From Xanthobacter autotrophicus (GTDB lineage Bacteria; Pseudomonadota; Alphaproteobacteria; Rhizobiales; Xanthobacteraceae): 64,000 nucleotides of DNA. A model generated the notes under the pieces. It saw only the letters and a list, made by a program, of their open reading frames with translations, was not told the origin of the DNA and ran no database searches. This document shows positions 8,704 through 16,472 of the stretch, piece after piece (positions within the stretch are counted from its first letter, which is position 1; each line of letters starts with the position of its first letter). The position numbers and the translations under genes were made by a program. Where the stretch lies: assembly GCF_043194295.1 (NCBI RefSeq), contig NZ_JBAFVK010000001.1; one strand, given 5' to 3'.

Positions 8704-9243
8704 TCAGGACGAAGCGTGGAGCCTGGCGCGCGCAGGTTCGCCCCTCCCGCCGACCAGAAGCAGCAGCGCGACGCCGGCGAAGATGGCGCTGTCGGCGAGA
8801 TTGAAAGAGGGCCAGTGGTAGCCTGCGACGTGGAAGTCCAGGAAGTCCGTCACGGCGCCATGCCGCAGGCGATCCACGACGTTTCCCAGCGCGCCCCCGG
8901 CGATGAACCCGACCGCGGCAGTCGTTCCGGGGCGCTGAGCGCGCGTCATCCAGACGACGAGGCCCACGATGACCGCGAGGGCCAGTGAGGCCAGCAGCCA
9001 AGGCATGGCCGGATGGTCCGCGGACAGCAGGCCGAAGCTGACGCCGCGGTTCCACCCCAACACCAGGTTGAAGTACGAGGTGACCGGGATGACGCGGGGT
9101 AGATCCATGAGCTCTGTAAGCACCCACCACTTCGTCACCTGGTCCAGTGTGAACGCAAGCAGTGCGGTGGCCGCTCCCCACGTCCAGACAAGGCGAGACC
9201 CGGACGGCCGCAGGGCTGCCGCTTCGGTCACGTCCTCACCCAT
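8704..9243 (-). CDS. lspA: Signal peptidase II (LspA / PbrC-like)
   Basis: A 179-residue inner-membrane aspartic peptidase that removes the signal peptide of prolipoproteins. It has about four membrane segments and the family motifs: LDQVTKWWV near residues 33-41, NRGVSFGLL near 65-73, GGALGNVVDRLRHGAVTDFLDF with the first catalytic Asp, and FNLADSAIF with the second. Its start overlaps the end of the P-type ATPase gene by 8 bp, so it is the last gene of the metal operon. In PbrC of the lead-resistance system, and in many mobile cad/czc cassettes, an LspA homologue is linked to a P1B ATPase; the same linkage here suggests an accessory role in metal resistance. It is unlikely to be the housekeeping copy. 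Confidence 0.93.
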   Translation of the reverse strand: MGEDVTEAAALRPSGSRLVWTWGAATALLAFTLDQVTKWWVLTELMDLPRVIPVTSYFNLVLGWNRGVSFGLLSADHPAMPWLLASLALAVIVGLVVWMTRAQRPGTTAAVGFIAGGALGNVVDRLRHGAVTDFLDFHVAGYHWPSFNLADSAIFAGVALLLLVGGRGEPARARLHASS

Positions 9244-11431
9244 GTGCAGCCGCTCCTTTGAACCGGTATCCGAGCAGCCGCAGCGCGTTCAGTGTCACCA
9301 GCACGGTCGCCCCGGTGTCGGCCAGAACGGCGGGCCAGAGGCCGGTGATGCCGACCACCGTCGTCACGAGGAAGACCGCCTTCAAGCCGAGAGCAATGGC
9401 GACGTTCTGATGAATGTTGGCTAGGGTGGCGCGCGAGAGCCCGACCAGGGCGGCGACGTCCGTAACCCGGCTATTCAGCAGCGCAGCATCGGCGGTCTCG
9501 AGCGCCACATCAGTCCCGCCGCCCATGGCGATCCCGACCGACGCGGCAGCGAGCGCGGGCGCATCGTTGATGCCGTCGCCGACCATGGCCACGGACGCCT
9601 GCGCCCTGAGGGCGCCGATCTCGCGCAGCTTGTCCTCGGGCAGCAGCCCCGCTTTCACCTTGAGGCCAAGCGTTGCGGCAATGGCCTGTCCCGTGCGGAT
9701 GTTGTCGCCGGTCAGCATGATGGATTGGATGCCCATGGCGTCCAGCGCCCGGATGCCTGCGGCGGCGTCAGCCCGCGGCTCGTCTCGCACGGCGATGAGC
9801 CCGATTGGCGCGCCGTCCAAGGATACGACGACCACAGTCTTTCCTTGGTCCTCCCATTCCACGATCATTCGGTCCGCCTCATCCGGAATCCGCGCCTGCT
9901 CGGCGGCGTAGCGGGGCGAGCCGACACCGACCCTCTTGCCGGTGACGACTGCCTCGACGGCCTTGCCCGGAATGGCCCGCGAATCCTTGGCGGGGCGCAG
10001 CGGGATGCCCTCCGCGTCCGCTCGATCAAGGATGGCGCGGCCGAGCGGATGGCTGGACCCATTCTCCGCCGCGGCGGCGAGACCGAGCATGGTCCGCTCC
10101 GAGCCGGAGAGGGCGAGGACGTCGGTCACGCGCGGGCGCCCCTCGGTCAGGGTGCCGGTCTTGTCGAAGGCGACGGCGCGGATCCGACCGATAGTCTCCA
10201 GGGCGCCGCCGCCCTTCACGAGCAGGCCGCGCCGGGTGCCGACCGCCAGTCCGGAGGCGATGGCCGCGGGCGTCGAAAGAACCAGGGCGCAGGGGCAGGC
10301 CACCAGCAGCAGCGCCAGGCCGCGATAGATCCAGGTGCCCCAATCCGCGCCAAGGAAAAGCGGCGGCGCGACGGCGACCAGCGCCGCAACGACGACCGCG
10401 ATTGGCGTGTAGATGGCGGAGAAGCGCTCGATGAACCGCGCCGTCGGCGCCTTGGCTTCCTGCGCCTCTTCGACCAAGCGGATGATGCGGGCGATCGTGT
10501 TGTCGGAAGCGGGCCTCGTTACGCGGACCTGCAGCGCGCCGGAGGCGTTGATGCTGCCCGCGAAGACCGGGGCGCCCTCGGTCTTAACCACCGGAACCGA
10601 CTCGCCGGTCACCGGGCTTTCGTCGACCTCCGACTCTCCCTCGGCTACCTCACCGTCAGCCGAGACGCGGTCGCCTGGACGGACTAGGACCAGATCGCCA
10701 ATTTTCAGGCTGGCTGCGGGCACCTCCCGCGCCATTCCTTCCTCGACGCGCAGCGCCGTCCTCGGCACCAGGGCGCCGAGCGCCTCAATTCCCGCCCTCG
10801 CGCGTCTAGCCGCGATGCCCTCGAGCAGTTCGCCAACGGTGAACAGGAACACCACGACAGCCGCCTCGGACGTCGCGCCGATGGCGATGGCGCCGACCGT
10901 CGCGATCGACATCAGCATCTCGATGGAGAAGGGTGAACCAGCGCGCGCCGCAGCGATAGCCTTCCTGCCGAAGAACGCGAGGCCGAGCAGAGCGGACGGC
11001 AGATAAGTCCAGTGGCCCAGCGAGGGAACGGTGAGGGAGGCGGCGAACCCTGCGACCGTCAGGGCGCCGATGACAGCAGCCAGACGGGCCTTGGCACCCT
11101 TCCACCAAGCTTGGCTGGCACGGCCGCTCCCCTCGTCCTCTATGGCCGCGCCGGGTTCGCTGGCCGCCACCCGCAGCGCCTCGACTGGGGCTACGCCGTA
11201 ACCGAGCTTGCGGATCTGCTCCTCGACAGCCGTGCGGGGTGTGGCCGCCTCATCCAGCCGGAAGGCCAGCACCTGGGCGTGGTAGTTGACCCGGATGTCC
11301 TCGGCACCCCCGAAGCGACCGACCGCCGTCTCGATCTTCGAGGCGCAGGACGGGCAGTCCATGCCCTCGACATTGTACCGCAGGACGACTCTGGTCCCGG
11401 AGTCTTGTTCGACCGTTCCACCGTTAGCCAT
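9236..11431 (-). CDS. cadA: Heavy-metal P1B-type ATPase (Zn/Cd/Pb exporter)
   Basis: A 731-residue inner-membrane metal pump. The N-terminal HMA domain has GMDCPSCAS (Cys26 and Cys29). The actuator loop has TGES at 275-278, the metal-transport helix has CPC at 379-381, and the phosphorylation site is DKTGTLTE at 423-430, followed by an HP dipeptide (SSHPLG) and MVGDGINDAPAL. The CPC plus late-helix context fits the Zn2+/Cd2+/Pb2+ class (ZntA/CadA/PbrA). The ATG at 11431 gives the family length; the open frame extends upstream but that part is Arg-rich. It lies 22 bp downstream of the stand-alone HMA gene and is probably transcribed from the MerR-controlled promoter at 11767-11797. The substrate among Zn, Cd and Pb cannot be told from sequence. 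Confidence 0.93.
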   Translation of the reverse strand: MANGGTVEQDSGTRVVLRYNVEGMDCPSCASKIETAVGRFGGAEDIRVNYHAQVLAFRLDEAATPRTAVEEQIRKLGYGVAPVEALRVAASEPGAAIEDEGSGRASQAWWKGAKARLAAVIGALTVAGFAASLTVPSLGHWTYLPSALLGLAFFGRKAIAAARAGSPFSIEMLMSIATVGAIAIGATSEAAVVVFLFTVGELLEGIAARRARAGIEALGALVPRTALRVEEGMAREVPAASLKIGDLVLVRPGDRVSADGEVAEGESEVDESPVTGESVPVVKTEGAPVFAGSINASGALQVRVTRPASDNTIARIIRLVEEAQEAKAPTARFIERFSAIYTPIAVVVAALVAVAPPLFLGADWGTWIYRGLALLLVACPCALVLSTPAAIASGLAVGTRRGLLVKGGGALETIGRIRAVAFDKTGTLTEGRPRVTDVLALSGSERTMLGLAAAAENGSSHPLGRAILDRADAEGIPLRPAKDSRAIPGKAVEAVVTGKRVGVGSPRYAAEQARIPDEADRMIVEWEDQGKTVVVVSLDGAPIGLIAVRDEPRADAAAGIRALDAMGIQSIMLTGDNIRTGQAIAATLGLKVKAGLLPEDKLREIGALRAQASVAMVGDGINDAPALAAASVGIAMGGGTDVALETADAALLNSRVTDVAALVGLSRATLANIHQNVAIALGLKAVFLVTTVVGITGLWPAVLADTGATVLVTLNALRLLGYRFKGAAAHG

Positions 11432-11453
11432 CGCCTTGCCCTCCTCGCCAGAT

Positions 11454-11708
11454 TCACGCCAGAGGGGCGACGCCGTAGCCGAGACCGCGGATCTTTTCCT
11501 CGACGGTCGACCGCGGTGTGGCCGCCTCGTCAAGCCGGAAGCCCAGGACCTGCATCTTGAAGTTGACCTGGATATCTTCAGCGCCGCCCAACTGCTGGAC
11601 CGCGTCCTCGATCTTCAGGGCGCAACTGGAGCAATCCATACCCTCGATCCGATAGCGCAGGGCTACCCGCGGCGGGGTCTCGGATATCGTCGTTTCGTTG
11701 TTCGTCAT
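11454..11708 (-). CDS. Stand-alone heavy-metal-associated (HMA) domain protein
   Basis: An 84-residue protein made almost entirely of one HMA domain, with the metal motif GMDCSSCALK. Such proteins act as cytosolic metal carriers or feed the partner ATPase. It is strikingly similar to the ATPase's own N-terminal domain: both carry GGAEDI-V, QVL-FRLDEAATPR and LGYGVAP at equal spacing, and the DNA is alike too. The pair therefore looks like a local duplication. It is the first gene of the metal operon, directly after the MerR-type promoter. Confidence 0.88.
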   Translation of the reverse strand: MTNNETTISETPPRVALRYRIEGMDCSSCALKIEDAVQQLGGAEDIQVNFKMQVLGFRLDEAATPRSTVEEKIRGLGYGVAPLA

Positions 11709-11766
11709 CGCTCGCGCCTTTCTTTTCAGGCAAGCCCCAGCCATTGCGGCGGAGACTGAAGCACCC

Positions 11767-11797
11767 TACATGGACCCTGTAGTCACTATAGGGTCAA
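11767..11797 (-). promoter_or_regulatory. MerR-type promoter and operator of the metal operon
   Basis: On the minus strand a -35 box TTGACC (11792-11797) and a -10 box CATGTA (11767-11772) are separated by 19 bp, the long spacer typical of MerR-activated promoters. The spacer is almost filled by a dyad: GACCCTGTAG at 11773-11782 and CTATAGGGTC at 11786-11795 around a 3-bp centre, with one mismatch between the arms. This matches PbrR/CadR/ZntR-type operators. Confidence 0.85.
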
Positions 11798-11802
11798 GGG
11801 GA

Positions 11803-12213
11803 ATGGCCACGGAAAAATTCTTGAATATCGGCGCGCTCGCGAAGGCAACCGGCACAAAGGTGGAGACGATCCGCTGGTACGAGCGGGTACGGCTGCTCCC
11901 AGCGCCTGCGCGCAGTGCCGGGAACTATCGGACCTATGACGAGGCCCATCTCGGGCGGCTGAGCTTCATCCGGCGCGCCCGGGACCTCGGCTTCTCGTTG
12001 GAACAGATTCGCGCCCTGCTCGATCTTGCTGAGGATCGCGAACGCTCCTGCGAGGCCGTGGACGTAATCGCCCGCGAACATCTAGGCGAGGTAGACCGGA
12101 AGATCGCCGACCTCCAGGCCCTGCGCCTGGAGCTGGATTCTGTTATCGGGCAGTGCCACCACGGCAATGTGGCAGAGTGCAGGATTATAGAGGCTCTTGC
12201 CCCGCCGAAATAG
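11803..12213 (+). CDS. MerR-family heavy-metal-responsive regulator
   Basis: A 136-residue regulator. The N-terminal winged helix-turn-helix has FLNIGALAKATGTKVETIRWY and the NYRTYDE wing, and is followed by the dimerisation helix. The metal-binding Cys pattern is Cys83 (SCEAV), Cys118 and Cys126 (CHHGNVAEC), typical of the PbrR/CadR/ZntR group that senses Pb, Cd or Zn. The ATG at 11803 follows AAGGGGA and sits directly beside the operator; the upstream in-frame start would run through the operator, so I rejected it. It is transcribed divergently from the HMA-ATPase-lspA operon, which it should activate by twisting the 19-bp spacer promoter. Confidence 0.92.
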   Translation: MATEKFLNIGALAKATGTKVETIRWYERVRLLPAPARSAGNYRTYDEAHLGRLSFIRRARDLGFSLEQIRALLDLAEDRERSCEAVDVIAREHLGEVDRKIADLQALRLELDSVIGQCHHGNVAECRIIEALAPPK

Positions 12214-12413
12214 CCGAGATGGCGAATAATCACTCTGAGGCTAAAATCCGCTTTCCACTCACCGAGATCGTCCGGGGGATCTTCTTGGTTCCGAAAGCAC
12301 TCATCCAAATGAATTTCTTCGTTTTTATGTTCTAGAGACGAAGATCATTCTGTCCATAAAACACTAATACTCTTAGAATCTGCACATCGTCGAATCTGAT
12401 TCTAGAGGTGCTT
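12214..12413. other. AT-rich gap upstream of the IS1182-type transposase
   Basis: About 200 bp, clearly more AT-rich than its neighbours, between merR and the transposase. It contains an inverted repeat TAGAATC (12374-12380) / GATTCTA (12398-12404) just before the transposase start. I looked here for a second copy of the CAGGCTGTGC terminal repeat and did not find one. There is no supported gene. Confidence 0.45.
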
Positions 12414-13820
12414 GTGAGTTTCATCAAAGGAACAGATCGCGGCCAAGTCAGCCTACTCCCGGCTTGCGTTGATGACTATGTCGCGCACGACGCGCTCGTG
12501 CGTGTTGTCGATGTGTTTGTCGCCAGCCTGGACCTGTTTGAGCTGGGCTTCAGCCGTACCATCGCGGCGGCCACTGGCCGTCCCGGTTATCATCCGGACG
12601 ACATGCTTCGGCTCTACATTTGGGGCTATCTCAACCAAATCCGGTCGTCGCGCCATCTGGAACGGGCGTGCGTCCGCGATCTGGAAGCTCTTTGGCTACT
12701 TCGCCAACTCGCCCCCGACTACCGAACCATCGCGGCATTCCGGCACGACAATCCGGAAGCCATCGTCGCGGCGAGTGCCGCCTTCATCCAATTCTGCCGT
12801 GAGGTTGGGCTGATCAGCGGTCGATTGGTCGCGCTGGACGGGACAAAGATGCGCGCCGTCGCGAGCTCGAAGAGCATCGCTGGCGCGGATCGCCTTGCCC
12901 GAGATATGGCGCATACAGAGAAGGAGATCGCTTATTACCTTGATCGCCTCGACATCATGGATGAGGGGGTGGCTCAGGGCTTCGACGATCAGCCGAATCA
13001 TCGGCAGGCGTTCACCAACGCGATAACCTCGCTGAACCGCCGGAAGGACCGCCTCACTCGCCGGCAACAGGTGCTGGCAGATCGCGACGAGAAGGTGCTG
13101 GTCTTCGGAGAACCCGACGCCAAGCCGATGGGTTACGGGCACTCTCCCAAGATGCCTAGCTATAACATGCAGAGCGTCGTCGATGTAGATAGCGGGCTGA
13201 TCATCCATCACGATGTAGCCAACGAGGCGAACGACAGTCAGCTTCTGCACCCCATGTCGATGGCGACGATGGAAGTGCTGGAGGTCGACACGCTCAAGAT
13301 CCTGGCCGATGGCGGATATTCCAACGCCCAGGTGGCGCAGTGCGAACGCGACAATGTGGAGGTCGCGGCGCCGATCAAACGGGGCGCCATGAGCGCCGAT
13401 TTCTTTCGCCCAACGCAGTTTGCTTACGACGAGCTTTCCAACACGATCCGGTGCCCCGCAGGCGAGACATTGAAACCATCCGGGAAGCACACGCGTAACC
13501 GCGCGATCCGATACCGAACGTCCGCCTGTATGGGCTGTCCGCTGAAAAGCCGATGCACGCCCGGCGATCAGCGGACGATTCACCGGCTTGTCGATCAAAG
13601 CGCTCTTGATCGCATGGAGGCGCGAATCTACGCCGATCCGAGCTTGATGGTGACGCGCCGATGTACTGTCGAGCATCCCTTCGGAACGATAAAGCGAATG
13701 TCCGGTGGCGGACGCTTCCTCACACGAGGGCTCAGAGCAGTGAAGGCAGAAGCAGCGCTCTCGATCCTAGCATTCAACATCCTCCACGCAGTGAACGCCT
13801 TCGGCTCGGAACGACTGTAA
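12414..13820 (+). CDS. IS1182-family transposase, 3' end altered by IS66
   Basis: A 468-residue DDE transposase with the N-terminal DUF772-like region (FSRTIAAATGRPGYHPDDML...LRLYIWGYLNQIRSSRHLE), the catalytic Asp in LVALDGTKMRAVAS, the second Asp in ILADGGYSNAQ, and the terminal VEHPFGTIKRMSGGGRFLTRG with the catalytic Glu. I prefer the GTG at 12414 (VSFIKGTD) over the GTG at 12408. The stop codon TAA is supplied by the first bases of the IS66 element. Without that insertion the frame would continue for four more codons (TPAR) to a TGA. All catalytic motifs remain, so the protein may still work. Confidence 0.9.
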   Translation: MSFIKGTDRGQVSLLPACVDDYVAHDALVRVVDVFVASLDLFELGFSRTIAAATGRPGYHPDDMLRLYIWGYLNQIRSSRHLERACVRDLEALWLLRQLAPDYRTIAAFRHDNPEAIVAASAAFIQFCREVGLISGRLVALDGTKMRAVASSKSIAGADRLARDMAHTEKEIAYYLDRLDIMDEGVAQGFDDQPNHRQAFTNAITSLNRRKDRLTRRQQVLADRDEKVLVFGEPDAKPMGYGHSPKMPSYNMQSVVDVDSGLIIHHDVANEANDSQLLHPMSMATMEVLEVDTLKILADGGYSNAQVAQCERDNVEVAAPIKRGAMSADFFRPTQFAYDELSNTIRCPAGETLKPSGKHTRNRAIRYRTSACMGCPLKSRCTPGDQRTIHRLVDQSALDRMEARIYADPSLMVTRRCTVEHPFGTIKRMSGGGRFLTRGLRAVKAEAALSILAFNILHAVNAFGSERL

Positions 13821-13909
13821 GCGTCCGGTGAGTTCCCCTTTGTGATTTCGGCGATGCAGCTGAAGTTACGTCACTAATTCCGTATTTAGCGACGTAACGA
13901 AGGTGTGGG

Positions 13910-14311
13910 ATGGGCCGGGTTGAGATTTTGACGGGGGTCGAGCGGCGTCGGGGTTGGTCGGATGAGCAGAAGCTGGCGATCCTGGACGAAGTGGTATCGA
14001 GCGGACTTGGCGTGTCGGCGATCGCCCGTCGCCACGATGTTGTACCGCAACAGATTTATGCATGGCGCCGGCAATTCCGATCTTCTGCAGGCGCCGACCG
14101 AGCCGCGCCGATGTTCCTGCCTGTGACTGTTGTTGGTGCCGAGCCTGTCGAACAATTGCGCGCTGAGCCGCCGCCCGGTCGCGAGAAGCCGGCTGCGGCG
14201 CGCTCCGGTCGGATCGAGATTCGTTGCAAGGGCGGCCGGGTGCTGAAGGTCGAGGCCGGGCTTGATGCCGAGATCTTATGTAGGCTGATCCGTTCGGTGG
14301 AAGGCGCATGA
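13910..14311 (+). CDS. tnpA: IS66 family accessory protein TnpA
   Basis: A 133-residue protein starting MGRVEILTGVERRRGWSDEQ, with an N-terminal helix-turn-helix (KLAILDEVVSSGLGVSAIARRHDVVPQQIYAWRRQF) typical of IS66 OrfA and of IS3 OrfA. It is thought to bind the element ends or regulate the operon. Its stop overlaps the start of tnpB by 4 bp. Confidence 0.93.
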   Translation: MGRVEILTGVERRRGWSDEQKLAILDEVVSSGLGVSAIARRHDVVPQQIYAWRRQFRSSAGADRAAPMFLPVTVVGAEPVEQLRAEPPPGREKPAAARSGRIEIRCKGGRVLKVEAGLDAEILCRLIRSVEGA

Positions 14312-14655
14312 TCGGACCCGGCTCGGCCGTGCGGGTTTATCTGGCATGCGGATCGATCGATATGCGCAAAGGCATCGACGGCTTGGCCGCGCTGGTACAG
14401 GCCGATTTGCGGCAGAAGCCCACGTCTGGTGCCGTCTTTGCGTTCCGTGGCAAACGCGGTGACAGGATCAAGCTTCTGTTCTGGGATGGGCAAGGGTTCT
14501 GCCTGTTCTACAAGGTCCTGGATAAAGGCCGCTTTCCCTGGCCGTCGGCGGCGGATGGCACCGCGCGGCTGACGAGCGCCCAGCTCTCCATGCTCTGGGA
14601 GGGCATCGACTGGCGTCGACCGTCATGGTCGGCTCCGCCCATCAGAACGGCATAA
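14308..14655 (+). CDS. tnpB: IS66 family accessory protein TnpB
   Basis: A 115-residue protein of the IS66 OrfB family, recognised by VYLACGSIDMRKGIDGLAAL and FRGKRGDRIKLLFWDGQGFCLFYK. TnpB is required with TnpA and TnpC for IS66 transposition but its biochemical role is unknown. The length and motifs are complete. It overlaps tnpA and is followed 62 bp later by tnpC. Confidence 0.93.
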   Translation: MIGPGSAVRVYLACGSIDMRKGIDGLAALVQADLRQKPTSGAVFAFRGKRGDRIKLLFWDGQGFCLFYKVLDKGRFPWPSAADGTARLTSAQLSMLWEGIDWRRPSWSAPPIRTA

Positions 14656-14717
14656 ACATGAATGATTCCATAAGCTTCAATCTGGCCTAAGGGCGGCAAA
14701 TCAGCTAGTATTCGCTG

Positions 14718-16274
14718 ATGATGCAAGCTGCGGCCGACCTGCCCGATGACATCGACGCTTTGCGTGCGATCATCGTTGCGCAAGCAGCGGAACTTGCCGA
14801 TCAGGCCCGTCGGCTGCAGTCGCGCGATACGTTGATCGAGAAGCTGAAGGCGCAATTGGTGCTGTTGCGCCGGTCGCGCTTCGGGGCCAGTTCCGAGAAG
14901 ATCGACCGGGCGATCGAGCAGCTCGAACTGGCGCTGGAAGACATTGAGACGACATCGTTCGAGTCCGTGGCTCCGGTTCAGGAGAGCGAGCCTGAGCGGG
15001 CCAAGCCGTCCCGACAGCCTTTGCCGGACCACCTGCCGCGCCACGAGGTTCTGCACGAGATCGCGGCATGCAGCTGCCCGACCTGTGGTGGCACCGACTT
15101 CCTGAAGGCGAGCACGGCCGTCACCGAGGTGCTGGACTACGTCCCAGCTTCATTCAGGGTGGTCCGGCATTTGCTGCCGCGCCTTATCTGCAAAGGGTGC
15201 GACACCGAGATCAAGGCCGCGATGTCTGCGCCGCCAATCGAGCGTGGCAAGCCAGGACCGGGCCTCATCGCCCACGTGTTGGTCGCCAAATATTGCGATC
15301 ATCTGCCGCTCTATCGCCAATCCGAGATCTATGCCCGCGAGGGTGTCGATATCGCCCGCTCGACGATGGCGGATTGGGTCGGCAAGGCGAATGCTTTACT
15401 GGCACCGTTGGTCCAGGCGCTGCGCGACCATGTGTTTGCCGGCGATCGCCTGCATGGTGACGACACGCCTGTTCCGGTGCTGGAACCAGGCAAAGGCGCG
15501 ACAAAGACGGGCCGGCTCTGGGCCTATGTACGCGACGGCCGCCCATACGGCGACGAGACGCCACCGGCGGTTTGTTACTTTTACAGCCCTGATCGCAAAG
15601 GCGAACATCCCAAACGGCATCTGAAAGACTTCGCTGGCGTGCTGCATGCCGACGGCTATGCCGGCTTCAAAGACCTCTATGTGTCCGAGAAGCCAGGCGA
15701 ACCGGCTCGGATCTCCGAAGCTGCTTGCATGGCCCATGTTAGGCGCAAATTCTTTGATCTGACGGCCTCGGGGCCGACACCGATCGCCGATGAGGCCTTG
15801 CGGCGTATCGGCGATCTCTACGATATCGAAGCCGAAATCCGCGGATCTCCATCTGATCGGCGGCTCAAGGAGCGAAAAGCGAAGACCAGGCCACGCTTTG
15901 ACGCTCTGCGGCGCTGGTTCGACGCTCAACTCAGCCAGTTGCCGCGCAAATCCTCCACGGCTGAGGCGATCCGCTATGCCACAACCCGATGGCAGGCTCT
16001 TGACCGCTTCATCGACGACGGCACAATCGAGATCGACAACAATGCGGCAGAAAGGTCGATCCGCCCGATCGCACTTGGTCGCAAAAATTGGCTGTTCGCC
16101 GGCTCCGACAAAGGCGGCGAACGTGCCGCCGGCATTCTGTCGCTGATCGCAACCGCCAAGCTCAATGGCGTCGAGCCAGAGGGATATCTTCGAGACGTGC
16201 TCACACGGATCGCGGATCACCCGATCAGCAGGATCAACGAACTCCTACCATGGAAACTTCAGGCAGCCCAATGA
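14718..16274 (+). CDS. tnpC: IS66 family transposase TnpC
   Basis: A 518-residue transposase. An N-terminal leucine-rich coiled coil (about residues 1-60) is followed by the zinc-binding segment CSCPTCGG and a second pair in LICKGCDTEIK. The DDE core has HGDDTPVPVLEPG, LHADGYAGFKDLY and the C-terminal IDNNAAERSIRPIALGRKNWLFAGSDKGG with the catalytic Glu. It is full length and intact. Confidence 0.95.
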   Translation: MMQAAADLPDDIDALRAIIVAQAAELADQARRLQSRDTLIEKLKAQLVLLRRSRFGASSEKIDRAIEQLELALEDIETTSFESVAPVQESEPERAKPSRQPLPDHLPRHEVLHEIAACSCPTCGGTDFLKASTAVTEVLDYVPASFRVVRHLLPRLICKGCDTEIKAAMSAPPIERGKPGPGLIAHVLVAKYCDHLPLYRQSEIYAREGVDIARSTMADWVGKANALLAPLVQALRDHVFAGDRLHGDDTPVPVLEPGKGATKTGRLWAYVRDGRPYGDETPPAVCYFYSPDRKGEHPKRHLKDFAGVLHADGYAGFKDLYVSEKPGEPARISEAACMAHVRRKFFDLTASGPTPIADEALRRIGDLYDIEAEIRGSPSDRRLKERKAKTRPRFDALRRWFDAQLSQLPRKSSTAEAIRYATTRWQALDRFIDDGTIEIDNNAAERSIRPIALGRKNWLFAGSDKGGERAAGILSLIATAKLNGVEPEGYLRDVLTRIADHPISRINELLPWKLQAAQ

Positions 16275-16361
16275 CGGGCATCACCGGACGCTTACGAACG
16301 ACTGACCCCAGCAAGGTGAGCAAGACGGGAGCCTTCTGCGATCCGCATCGCGGTCATGTTG

Positions 16362-16381
16362 TTGAGTTTTGGCACAGCCTG
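16362..16381. repeat. Right terminal inverted repeat of the metal transposon
   Basis: Reads TTGAGTTTTGGCACAGCCTG, the inverted counterpart of 7644-7663 (18/20), followed by a G-run. It lies 58 bp beyond the point where the IS1182-type transposase frame would stop if the IS66 were absent. The 90 bp between here and the next gene hold two short hairpins (arms GGCCGAG/CTCGGCC near 16407 and AGGGGAA/TTCCCCT near 16430) and nothing else I can support. Confidence 0.6.
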
Positions 16382-16472
16382 GGGGGCTCCCCGCTCGATG
16401 GGGTCGGCCGAGACCTGGCTCGGCCGCAGGGGAAGGCTTTCCCCTAGCAGCATCACATCAGAAGAGCCGGAT

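Larger units (their letters stand above)
13817..16295 (+). mobile_element. IS66-family insertion sequence with 8-bp target duplication
   Basis: A complete 2479-bp element. Its ends are perfect 15-bp inverted repeats (GTAAGCGTCCGGTGA at 13817-13831 and its complement at 16281-16295). It is flanked by identical 8-bp sequences GAACGACT (13809-13816 and 16296-16303), the size expected for IS66. It carries the three standard genes tnpA, tnpB and tnpC and sits in the last codons of the IS1182-type transposase. Since both duplications are identical, the insertion is probably recent. Confidence 0.96.
7644..16381. mobile_element. Heavy-metal transposon bounded by IS1182-like inverted repeats
   Basis: The left end at 7644-7663 and the reverse complement of the right end at 16362-16381 match at 18 of 20 positions, both starting CAGGCTGTGC. 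Each end is flanked by GGGG (7640-7643 and 16382-16385), which fits a 4-bp target duplication, although G-runs are easy to obtain by chance. Inside are a metal-resistance cassette, an IS1182-type transposase, an IS427-group element next to the left end, and an IS66 element inside the transposase 3' end. The transposase gene sits close to the right end, where it should be, but no second left-type end is visible just upstream of it. The simplest reading is an IS1182-family transporter element that carries the metal genes as passengers. The repeats are direct observation; the model is inference. Confidence 0.6.

Noticed and set aside
12214..12413. A second left-type IS1182 end just before the transposase
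   Set aside because: I looked for CAGGCTGTGC or a close variant and found none; the 7-bp inverted repeat there does not match the right end.
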